DNA from: Spirochaetaceae bacterium
GTDB lineage: Bacteria > Spirochaetota > Spirochaetia > Treponematales > Breznakiellaceae
NCBI GenBank assembly: GCA_031267955.1
Contig: JAIRYB010000191.1
Span: forward strand, 1-12,150
Length of the DNA stretch: 12,150 nucleotides
Direction of reading: 5' to 3'
Both the position numbers and the translations under genes were made by a program. Every line of letters starts with the position of its first letter. Positions within the stretch are counted from its first letter, which is position 1. Positions 6,971 to 12,150 of this stretch are shown piece by piece. The notes under the pieces are model-generated. The model was not told where the DNA came from, made no database searches, and saw nothing but the letters and a program-made list of their open reading frames with translations.

Positions 6971-7408
6971 TCATCGTTTTAATACAGAAACAACCCGTTC
7001 AAGCACTTTTTTACGGTCAAGGGGCTTTACGATATAGCTTTTCGCGCCCATAAGAAGACATTTTTTGACTACATCCTCTTTTCCCAGGGCGCTGACCATA
7101 ATTACCCTGGCCTCTTTATCGAATTCCAAAATTTTCTCCAGCGCCGAAACGCCATCCATTACAGGCATGGTAATATCCATGGTTACTAAATCGACATTGG
7201 GATGCAACGCCTTGTATTTTTCCAAACCCTGAGCGCCGTCTCCGGCCGTATCGGCAAGCTCAAACCCTTCGGATGTAAAAATTTGCCCTAATTGTTTAGC
7301 GATAAACATGGAATCGTCAACTACCAAAACCCGGTAGGGAGTTCCATCGTCTTTCAAACCCTCCGGTTGCTTCTCATTGATGCTGGGTAGATCACTCTTT
7401 GCAATCAT
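6971..7408 (-). CDS. stand-alone CheY-like response regulator receiver protein
   Basis: This 145-residue protein is a single receiver domain (about 25-144) behind a 24-residue polar N-terminal extension. The acidic pocket is D31-D32 in VVDDS, the phospho-acceptor is D78 in TMDITMP, the switch residue is S106 in VSALG, and the invariant lysine is K128 in VKPLD. There is no output domain, so it must act through protein contacts or in a phosphorelay. ATG at 7408 is preceded by GAGGAG at about 8 bp. It is the promoter-proximal partner of the flavodiiron protein gene. No histidine kinase lies nearby. A motility CheY is possible, but pairing with a redox enzyme suggests a stress or redox role (inference). 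Confidence 0.9.
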   Translation of the reverse strand: MIAKSDLPSINEKQPEGLKDDGTPYRVLVVDDSMFIAKQLGQIFTSEGFELADTAGDGAQGLEKYKALHPNVDLVTMDITMPVMDGVSALEKILEFDKEARVIMVSALGKEDVVKKCLLMGAKSYIVKPLDRKKVLERVVSVLKR

Positions 7409-7427
7409 GCGGTACGCTCCTCTTCTC

Positions 7428-7461
7428 CTTATACTTTACGGCTTAGACCGATTCAAGTCAA
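7428..7461 (-). promoter_or_regulatory. candidate promoter of the receiver-flavodiiron pair
   Basis: Two overlapping minus-strand pairs are visible, each with a 17-bp spacer. One is TTGACT (plus 7456-7461) with TAAAGT (7433-7438). The other is TTGAAT (7451-7456) with TATAAG (7428-7433). The second has the better -10, but its start point would fall almost on the Shine-Dalgarno. The first leaves slightly more leader. The exact start is undecided. Confidence 0.5.
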
Positions 7462-7478
7462 GATACCTGGATTATTTT

Positions 7479-7492
7479 TGTAAATTTTTACA
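7479..7492. promoter_or_regulatory. TGTAAA-N2-TTTACA inverted repeat, candidate operator
   Basis: The six-base arms at 7479-7484 and 7487-7492 are perfect. It sits just upstream of the -35 elements of the receiver-flavodiiron genes and about 90 bp before the divergent dihydrouridine synthase start. The position suits an activator site. It does not fit the usual spacing of a Rex box, and no cognate regulator is identified. Confidence 0.35.
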
Positions 7493-7584
7493 TCTCCGCT
7501 TCTATTCTAACTTATTTGCCGTCTTTTTGCCATCTTTTTAGCGGTTTTTCGGGCGTAAAGCCGGAAATTACGGTACAATACCTT

Positions 7585-8583
7585 ATGGCAGTACCTTTTT
7601 TGCTTGCGCCCATGGCGGAATTGAGCCACCGCCCCCTCCGCGAGCTGATCGAGGGTTTCGGGGGCTGCGACGAGTACTTTACCGAGATGATAAGCTCCGG
7701 CGCCCTGATCAGCGGGGGCCGGTTCGAGGCTTTCTATCTGGATACCGCCCCCTGCCCGGAGCGGGTGGTTTTCCAGCTTTTGGGGAGCGACGCCGCCCAG
7801 CTTGCCGGGGCCGCCGAGTTCCTGGACAGGCTCCCCTGCGCCGGAATCGACCTTAACATGGGCTGCTCCGCCCCGGCCATTACCCGGACAGGCGCCGGTG
7901 TCCGCTGGATGGCGGACATTGACCGGGCGGGGGAGCTTATCCGCCTGGTCCGCTCCAGAACCCGGCGCCGCCTTAGCGTAAAACTCCGTATTGGGCCGGG
8001 GGATAATTTTGACTACCTCCTGGAATTCTGCCGCCGTCTGGCGGGCGAGGGGGTGGACCGCATCACTCTGCACCCCCGCACCGCGCGGGAAAAATTCCGG
8101 CGGCGCGCCCGCTGGGAATACGTGGCCCGCCTCCGGGAAGGGCTGCCTATTCCCGTGGCCGGGAACGGGGATATCGCCGGCGCCGCGGAGCTGGCCGCCC
8201 GTTCCGGGTCCGGGACCTGTGACGCGGTAATGGCGGGCAGGGCCGCGGTACGTATGCCCTGGATTTTCGCGGAGGCCCGGTCAATTGAAAGGCGGGCGGA
8301 AACAGGGCCGGAAGGGGCGGATCCTTTGATGGCCGGGGGCGGCAGGGAGCCCGGTTTCGCGCCCGGCAAGGTGAACCTTGAGGAAACCGGGCTCAGATTT
8401 CTGGAACTTCTGGCGCGGCACCAGCCGCCGGAATTCCACCTCAGCCGGGCGCGGCGCTTTTTCGGCTATTTTTGCGACAACCTGAAATGGGCGCATTACC
8501 TTAAAACCGCCCTGAACCGGGAGCGGACCCTTGCCGGGGTGGAACGGGTATGGAGGGCCTATTTCCGCGAAAACCCGGAGTAG
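7585..8583 (+). CDS. dus: tRNA-dihydrouridine synthase
   Basis: This 332-residue FMN enzyme reduces specific uridines in tRNA D-loops using NADPH. The TIM-barrel motifs are in order: LAPMAELSHRPLR (7-19) at the flavin site, FQLLGS (63-68), IDLNMGC (88-94) with the catalytic Cys94, SVKLRIG (131-137) with K133, TLHPRT (161-166) with H163 and R165, VAGNGDI (191-197), and MAGRAAVRMPWIF (216-228) binding the FMN phosphate. A helical C-terminal domain (about 255-332) matches the tRNA-binding part. I chose ATG at 7585 because it starts right at the conserved barrel. A TTG at 7516 would add 23 residues unlike Dus proteins. No good Shine-Dalgarno precedes the ATG. The subfamily (A, B or C) is not assigned. 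It is transcribed alone, divergent from the receiver gene. Confidence 0.92.
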   Translation: MAVPFLLAPMAELSHRPLRELIEGFGGCDEYFTEMISSGALISGGRFEAFYLDTAPCPERVVFQLLGSDAAQLAGAAEFLDRLPCAGIDLNMGCSAPAITRTGAGVRWMADIDRAGELIRLVRSRTRRRLSVKLRIGPGDNFDYLLEFCRRLAGEGVDRITLHPRTAREKFRRRARWEYVARLREGLPIPVAGNGDIAGAAELAARSGSGTCDAVMAGRAAVRMPWIFAEARSIERRAETGPEGADPLMAGGGREPGFAPGKVNLEETGLRFLELLARHQPPEFHLSRARRFFGYFCDNLKWAHYLKTALNRERTLAGVERVWRAYFRENPE

Positions 8584-8607
8584 GCGGAACAGGGGCCTAC
8601 ACAGCCG

Positions 8608-8626
8608 GGCCGGCAGGACGCCGGCC
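8608..8626. repeat. GC-rich perfect hairpin after dus
   Basis: GGCCGGC (8608-8614) and GCCGGCC (8620-8626) pair around AGGAC, 25 bases after the dus stop. It has no T-run. It is the first of a series of hairpins filling 8584-8839. Confidence 0.5.
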
Positions 8627-8638
8627 GCAACAAATCCA

Positions 8639-8661
8639 TGAGTTTTGCAGGGCAAAACTCA
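8639..8661. repeat. perfect 10-bp hairpin with three-base loop
   Basis: TGAGTTTTGC (8639-8648) and GCAAAACTCA (8652-8661) pair around AGG. It abuts the bidirectional terminator hairpin, which begins three bases later. It may act with it or be an independent palindromic unit. Confidence 0.55.
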
Positions 8662-8663
8662 AA

Positions 8664-8694
8664 GCTGAAAAACGGCACGATGCCGTTTTTCAGC
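8664..8694. terminator. bidirectional rho-independent terminator between dus and the serC-serA operon
   Basis: Fourteen-base arms (8664-8677 and 8681-8694) pair perfectly around CGA. The GC-rich core ACGGCA/TGCCGT is flanked by A5 on one side and T5 on the other on both strands, so it can terminate plus-strand dus transcripts and minus-strand serC-serA transcripts alike. Confidence 0.85.
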
Positions 8695-8714
8695 AGCGCA
8701 AGGGATAGGAGGGG

Positions 8715-8811
8715 TGCCGCCCCGCAGGGGCAGGCAGACCCGGTGCTGCGCGCCGGGGCCGGAGCGGGTACGCGGAGCCCCGGATAGCCCGGTCCCCGCC
8801 GCAGGCGGGGA
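8715..8811. repeat. cluster of three GC-rich stem-loops
   Basis: Three hairpins follow one another. TGCCGCCCC (8715-8723) pairs with GGGGC-A-GGCA (8727-8736) over a GCA loop with one bulged base. CCGGGGC (8753-8759) pairs with GCCCCGG (8777-8783). TCCCCGCC (8793-8800) pairs with GGCGGGGA (8804-8811), again over GCA. No reading frame here looks coding. It could be a REP-like intergenic element or the structured 3' end of the serC-serA transcript. Confidence 0.5.
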
Positions 8812-8839
8812 TGCGCCCAAATTCCGGATAAGATCCAAG

Positions 8840-9148
8840 CTACTGCGGCGGGGTATCTTCCCCGCTCGTGGCGTTTTCGTCTGATCCGTCTTCGTTGTCG
8901 TCACTGTCTTCGGCGATTTTCGCCTTTTTTGCCAGTTCCTCGGCGTCCTGTTTCTTTTTTTCATCGGAGGCGAGCTTGCGGTTGTACATAAAGATACCCA
9001 GGGCGGCGAACATGACGATATCGAACATCCTCTTTTCGAATTGCTCGTTGAAGCCGATCCCGGTAAATTGCCGGAAAAGGGTGTAGGCGATAATAAAGAC
9101 GCCCAGGCCGGCGAGTATGCCTAAAAGCAGTTTGCGGGTTACTTTCAT
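8840..9148 (-). CDS. small membrane protein of unknown function, coupled to serA
   Basis: This 102-residue protein is not recognised as a named family. Residues about 7-26 form one hydrophobic helix (LLLGILAGLGVFIIAY). A loop with charged residues follows (about 30-40), then a second, shorter helix (about 41-55, MFDIVMFAALGIFMY). Residues 57-80 are highly charged and Lys/Glu/Ala-rich, probably helical. The tail (about 80-102) is acidic and looks disordered. The N-terminus lacks a signal-peptidase site. Its ATG overlaps the serA stop in an ATGA arrangement, with a GGGGG stretch as ribosome binding site, so it is translated with serA. Nothing in it suggests an enzyme. Confidence 0.75.
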   Translation of the reverse strand: MKVTRKLLLGILAGLGVFIIAYTLFRQFTGIGFNEQFEKRMFDIVMFAALGIFMYNRKLASDEKKKQDAEELAKKAKIAEDSDDNEDGSDENATSGEDTPPQ

Positions 9149-10329
9149 AATGCCCCCTGTGTCCCCTGGACGGCCCTGACCCGGATGATGCCGTCCACCG
9201 CGATAATGCGCTCCAGAATATCCGGCGGGATCGCCTGTTCCGTGTCGATGATATTGTACGCGTAGTCGTCCCGGTGGTGGTTGATAAGGTCCGTGATATT
9301 GATGCCCGCCCCGGCCAGGATGGTGGTTATCTGCCCTACCATGTTGGGAATATTCCGGTTTGCCACGAGGAGGCGGTACGGGGCGCGCTGTTCAAGCTGG
9401 CAGCGGGGGAAATTCACGGAATTCCTTACCGCCCCGGATTCCAGGAAATCCATAAGCTGTCTTACCGCCATGGCGGCGCAGTTATCCTCCGCCTCCGGCG
9501 TGGAAGCGCCCAGATGCGGGATACAGACAGCCTTTTCGCAGGCCAGCAGTTCCGCCGTGGGAAAGTCCGTGATGTACATGGCAAGTTTCTCCGATTCCAG
9601 CGCGGCGATAATGTCCGCCTCGTTTACAAGGCCGCCCCTGGCCAGGTTTATTATCCGGGCGTTTTTTTTCATAAGCCGGAATTTATCCGCGTTGAGAAAG
9701 CCCTTTGTCGTGTCGCCCAGGGGGATGTGTATGGTCACATAGTCGGATTTGGCAAGCAGGCTTTCCAGGGTATCCGCCCGCCCGACCATGCGGGAAAGGT
9801 TCCAGGCGGCGTCCACCGAAATATAGGGATCGTAGCCGATGACGTCCATACCCAGGGCGACCGCGTCGTTGGCGACCATTACGCCTATAGCGCCGAGGCC
9901 GACCACGCCCAGGGTTTTGCCCCTTATTTCCGGCCCCTCGAAACGGGATTTTTCTTTTTCCACAAGGTCCGGCACTTCGTCGGCCCTGCCAGCGATGGAG
10001 GCGGCCCAGGAAATGCCGCCAAAGACATTCCGGGAAGAGAGGAGCAGCGCCGCGATGGCCAGCTCTTTTACCGCGTTGGCGTTGCCGCCGGGGGTGTTGA
10101 ACACCACGATGCCCCGGTCACTGCACAGGCCGACCGGGATGTTGTTGTACCCTGCGCCCGCCCGCGCTATAGCCTTGACCGTGTCGGGAATTTCAATCCC
10201 GTGCATATCGGCGCTGCGGGCCAGAATCGCGTCCGGGTGGGGGAGATCGCTTGCGACCTCGTACCTGTCCCTGGGGAAAAGGTCCAGCCCCTGGGCGCTT
10301 ATTTTGTTCATAGTCCGTATTCTAAACAT
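9145..10329 (-). CDS. serA: D-3-phosphoglycerate dehydrogenase with C-terminal ACT domain
   Basis: This 394-residue enzyme oxidises 3-phosphoglycerate to 3-phosphohydroxypyruvate with NAD+, the first step of serine synthesis in the cytoplasm. The substrate domain spans about 1-95 and 285-310. The NAD-binding domain at about 96-284 carries GLGAIG (144-149) and acidic D167 after strand 2 (GYDPY). Catalytic residues are R231 in NLARGG, E260 in DFPTAE and H272 in PHLGAS. An ACT domain (about 318-390, NRNIPNMVGQITTILAGAGI) can mediate serine feedback. It is the short form, without the extra intervening domain. ATG at 10329 has GAGG at good spacing and overlaps the serC end by 8 bp. An ATG at residue 7 is less well supported. 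Confidence 0.95.
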   Translation of the reverse strand: MFRIRTMNKISAQGLDLFPRDRYEVASDLPHPDAILARSADMHGIEIPDTVKAIARAGAGYNNIPVGLCSDRGIVVFNTPGGNANAVKELAIAALLLSSRNVFGGISWAASIAGRADEVPDLVEKEKSRFEGPEIRGKTLGVVGLGAIGVMVANDAVALGMDVIGYDPYISVDAAWNLSRMVGRADTLESLLAKSDYVTIHIPLGDTTKGFLNADKFRLMKKNARIINLARGGLVNEADIIAALESEKLAMYITDFPTAELLACEKAVCIPHLGASTPEAEDNCAAMAVRQLMDFLESGAVRNSVNFPRCQLEQRAPYRLLVANRNIPNMVGQITTILAGAGINITDLINHHRDDYAYNIIDTEQAIPPDILERIIAVDGIIRVRAVQGTQGAL

Positions 10330-11428
10330 AATTCGCCTCGAAACGTTTCATGAAGCCGGTCAGTTCCCGCACCCCTTCAATAGGCATGGCGTTGTAAATG
10401 CTGGCCCGCATACCGCCCACCAGGCGGTGGCCCGCCAGGTTGATAAGGCCCCCGGCGGCGGCCTCCCTGACAAAACGGGCCTCGATCTCTTTGCGCCTTG
10501 CCCCGTCGCTTTCGACAGGCACAAAGGGTATGTTCATCAGGCTGCGGCAGCCCTTGTCCACCGGCGAGCGGAACAGGCGGGATTCTTCCAGGTACGAGTA
10601 AAGCATGCCGGCCTTTTCCCGGTTGCGCTTTTCCATAGCCCCCACCCCGCCTGTTTTTTTGATCCAGTCCAGCACCAGGCCGATAATATAAATACCGTAA
10701 CAGGGCGGCGTGTTGTACAGGGAACCCTCGTTCGCGTGGATGTCGTAGCGGAGCAGGGCCGGGGTCCGCGAAGGCGCGCGCCCTATCAGGTCTTCCCTGA
10801 TTATCACCAGCGTAACCCCTGCCGGCCCCAGGTTTTTCTGGGCCCCGGCGTAGAGCAGGCCGAAGCGGGAAACGTCCAGCGCTTCGGAAAGGATGCAGCT
10901 CGAAATATCCGCCGCCAGCGGGACCGCCCCGGTTTCGGGCAGCGCCGCCCATTTGGTCCCCACGATGGTGTTGTTCAGCGTAATGTGATAGTAAGCGCAG
11001 CCCGGGTCCGGCGCCGGCGCTTTTGGGATATAGGAATAGGCCCTGTCTTTGGAACTTGCCGGGACAAGCGCCTCCAGGTATTTCGCGCCTTCGTCCGCCG
11101 CCTTCTTCGCCCAGATGCCGGTATCAATGTACACGGCCTTTTTCCCGACCTGCCCCGGCTCGACAGCCCCCAGGTTGAGCGGCATCATGGAAAACTGGAG
11201 GGACGCGCCCCCCTGCAAAAAAAGCACCCGGTAATTCGCCGGAATACCCATAAGCTCCCGCAGCAGGGCTTCCGTCTTTTCGATAATAGCCTTAAAATCC
11301 GCGGACCGGTGGCTCATCTCCATCACCGATTGCCCCGAACCGTTGGCGTCCGTCATCTCGGCGGCCGCCCGTTCAAGCACCGGCAGCGGCAGCATGGAAG
11401 GCCCCGGCGAAAAATTATAGACACGCAT
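10322..11428 (-). CDS. serC: 3-phosphoserine / phosphohydroxythreonine aminotransferase
   Basis: This 368-residue class V PLP-dependent aminotransferase converts 3-phosphohydroxypyruvate and glutamate to phosphoserine, the step after SerA. It may also act in pyridoxal phosphate synthesis. The start is typical (YNFSPGPSMLP, 4-14). SHRS (39-42), QGGASLQF (72-79) and ITLNNTIVGT (149-158) follow. The PLP lysine is K198 in AGAQKNLGPAG, and the C-terminal part has YNTPP (238-242) and SIYNAMP (343-349). ATG at 11428 is preceded by AAGGAGGAATTTCC, a strong ribosome binding site. An in-frame TTG at 11476 would add 16 residues unlike the family. The gene overlaps serA by 8 bp. The 256-bp gap upstream is highly structured. 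Confidence 0.95.
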   Translation of the reverse strand: MRVYNFSPGPSMLPLPVLERAAAEMTDANGSGQSVMEMSHRSADFKAIIEKTEALLRELMGIPANYRVLFLQGGASLQFSMMPLNLGAVEPGQVGKKAVYIDTGIWAKKAADEGAKYLEALVPASSKDRAYSYIPKAPAPDPGCAYYHITLNNTIVGTKWAALPETGAVPLAADISSCILSEALDVSRFGLLYAGAQKNLGPAGVTLVIIREDLIGRAPSRTPALLRYDIHANEGSLYNTPPCYGIYIIGLVLDWIKKTGGVGAMEKRNREKAGMLYSYLEESRLFRSPVDKGCRSLMNIPFVPVESDGARRKEIEARFVREAAAGGLINLAGHRLVGGMRASIYNAMPIEGVRELTGFMKRFEANYV

Positions 11429-11493
11429 GGAAATTCCTCCTTGTTTTTTACGGGCAGAAGGGGGGCCTGTTACCAAAAGGCGGGCGCGGTCAT

Positions 11494-11512
11494 AAAAGGC
11501 CGCCGTCCGGCC
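11494..11512 (-). terminator. terminator-like hairpin in the serC leader, possible attenuator
   Basis: Read on the minus strand, GGCCG and CGGCC (plus 11508-11512 and 11498-11502) pair around GACGG and are followed by four T residues (plus 11494-11497). It lies about 65 bases before the serC start. With a five-bp stem and a short T-run it is weak, so it could be conditional or chance. Confidence 0.35.
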
Positions 11513-11659
11513 CCCCTGCGCTCCAGCCTTGCTCCGCCTCCCCGCGGAATTCTGCCAAGCTAAACCGCTTTGCGGTTTAACATAAATCGCTTAAAAGGCT
11601 TGCGGAGGGCCTGCGGCCCGGAGCAAGTCTTTCGCTACCCCCGCACGCTAAAATATGCG

Positions 11660-11681
11660 AAAAACCCGCGGGCGCGGCGGG
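11660..11681 (-). terminator. rho-independent terminator of rex
   Basis: On the minus strand CCCGC (plus 11677-11681) and GCGGG (plus 11665-11669) form a GC-only stem, followed by five T residues (plus 11660-11664). It begins three bases after the rex stop. The stem is short, but the position and T-run are as expected. Confidence 0.65.
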
Positions 11682-11684
11682 CTG

Positions 11685-12150
11685 CTAATTGCCGCAGGCC
11701 GGGATTTCAGCCGCAAGGGCCCTCAGCTCATCCGCCGCCGAAACATTGCGTACCGCGATTTCCGGCGGCAGCTTAAGGGCGGCGGGCGCGAAATTCAGTA
11801 TGCCGCGTATGCCGGCCAGGGCCAGCTTTTCAGCCGCGGCCTGGGCCGATTCCGCGGGCACGCAGAGCAGGGCGATTTCAATGGAAAGGCGGCTTACAAC
11901 TTCGAGTATCTTGTAGGCGGGGTAAAGCGGCGCCCTGGATTTAAGTATCTCCACCCGGTTCACGTTGGAATCGAATCCCGCGGCCAGTTCAAATTCCTCC
12001 CGGGCCGGCATTCCCGGCAGGCCCGCCTTTTCCCCCGCGATTCCGGCCTCCGAATAGTTCAGGTATGCGGAACCCAGCCGGCCCAGGCCCACTATGCAGA
12101 AGAGCCGGCGGCGGTCCAGCCCCAGGGCCTTCCGGATAGCCGGTACGAGC
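11685..12150 (-). CDS. rex: redox-sensing transcriptional repressor Rex, C-terminal part (N-terminus beyond the window)
   Basis: The frame is open to the window edge, giving 154 residues of a protein normally near 210. The N-terminal winged-helix DNA-binding domain is therefore mostly outside. What remains is the NAD(H)-binding Rossmann domain. It opens with IRKALGLD, then VGLGRLGSAYL (20-30 of the fragment) with the GxGxxG loop, an acidic D60 in AGFDSN, and the family-typical C-terminal block IALLCVPAESAQ...GIRGILNFAP, ending with a VRNVSAADEL swap-helix region. Rex represses fermentation and redox genes when NAD+ is high and lets go when NADH binds. About 14 extra residues follow the NY after the glycine loop, and the usual GKKIGG-like stretch is altered. 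A GTG at 12092 is an internal codon, not the start. Confidence 0.9.
   Translation of the reverse strand, partial: LVPAIRKALGLDRRRLFCIVGLGRLGSAYLNYSEAGIAGEKAGLPGMPAREEFELAAGFDSNVNRVEILKSRAPLYPAYKILEVVSRLSIEIALLCVPAESAQAAAEKLALAGIRGILNFAPAALKLPPEIAVRNVSAADELRALAAEIPACGN

Larger units (their letters stand above)
11429..11684 (-). other. structured gap before serC (putative 5' leader)
   Basis: No plausible gene fills this gap, and I see no convincing -35/-10 pair. On the minus strand it holds, in order, the rex terminator, a nested hairpin at 11599-11627 (CTTGC/GCAAG outside, GGGCC/GGCCC inside, TGC loop on the plus strand), a perfect hairpin at 11561-11579 (TAAACCGC/GCGGTTTA), a terminator-like hairpin at 11498-11512, and the serC ribosome binding site. 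Bases 11528-11536 can pair with 11619-11627, competing with the first hairpin. Confidence 0.45.

Noticed and set aside
7479..7492. Reading the TGTAAA/TTTACA repeat as a Rex box
   Set aside because: Rex boxes have a longer spacer between TGTGA/TGTTA-like half-sites. Here the arms are only two bases apart, so a Rex assignment is not supported.
7516..7584. Longer dihydrouridine synthase from TTG at 7516
   Set aside because: The added 23 residues precede the conserved barrel start and match nothing in the family. The weak ribosome binding site of the chosen ATG leaves slight doubt.
9274..10353. 359-codon plus-strand open frame opposite serA
   Set aside because: It is fully antisense to serA, low in recognisable motifs and without a ribosome binding site.
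11429..11476. Longer serC from an upstream TTG at 11476
   Set aside because: The extra 16 residues do not resemble SerC, and the ATG at 11428 has a strong GGAGG site and the canonical MRVYNFSPGP start.
9839..11563. 574-codon open frame on the plus strand opposite serA and serC
   Set aside because: It runs antisense to two well-recognised enzymes. Its product is rich in Arg, Pro, His and Ala with no domain pattern, as expected for the complementary strand of GC-rich genes.
11429..11684. A known amino-acid or cofactor riboswitch before serC
   Set aside because: Hairpins are present, but I recognise no conserved core of a described riboswitch class.

Overview
The window looks like chromosomal DNA from a GC-rich, anaerobic, Gram-negative-type bacterium. 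The best guess is a spirochaete of the Treponema/Breznakiella (insect-gut) type. This is inferred from gene style, not from a marker gene: solute-binding proteins with a short signal peptide ending in Ala-Gly-Gly, a flavodiiron protein for oxygen or NO defence, a Rex repressor, a short ACT-type SerA, and GC-rich intergenic hairpins. There is no rRNA, tRNA, CRISPR array, transposase or phage gene, and all complete genes look intact.

Layout. (1) 1-118: the last codons of a plus-strand membrane protein, perhaps an AEC-family permease, followed by a strong hairpin terminator at 184-228. (2) 4827 down to 272, minus strand: a four-gene operon encoding a sugar-type solute-binding protein, two MalF/MalG-like permeases and an M81 (MlrC-like) metallopeptidase. 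No ABC ATPase is present. (3) 4915-5739, plus strand: a signal-less CBM9-like carbohydrate-binding protein, divergent from the operon across an 87-bp AT-rich spacer with promoters on both strands and a perfect 19-bp palindrome. (4) 7408 down to 5752, minus strand: a CheY-like receiver coupled to an A-type flavodiiron protein. (5) 7585-8583, plus strand: a tRNA-dihydrouridine synthase. (6) 8584-8839: a convergent intergenic stretch full of hairpins, including a bidirectional terminator. (7) 11428 down to 8840, minus strand: serC-serA plus a small two-helix membrane protein, tightly overlapped. (8) 11429-11684: a structured gap holding the rex terminator and the putative serC leader. (9) 11685 to the window edge: the C-terminal three quarters of rex.

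How the genes fit together. serC and serA give the first two steps of serine synthesis from 3-phosphoglycerate. SerA makes NADH, and the neighbouring Rex protein reads the NADH/NAD+ ratio, so the neighbourhood is thematically consistent, although no Rex operator is visible. The receiver-flavodiiron pair suggests a signalling protein co-made with an oxygen- or NO-scavenging enzyme. The least explained locus is the transporter/M81/CBM9 group. A carbohydrate-type importer is paired with a metallo-hydrolase whose characterised member cleaves peptides, across a shared palindromic control region. It may handle a substrate that is neither a plain sugar nor a plain peptide.
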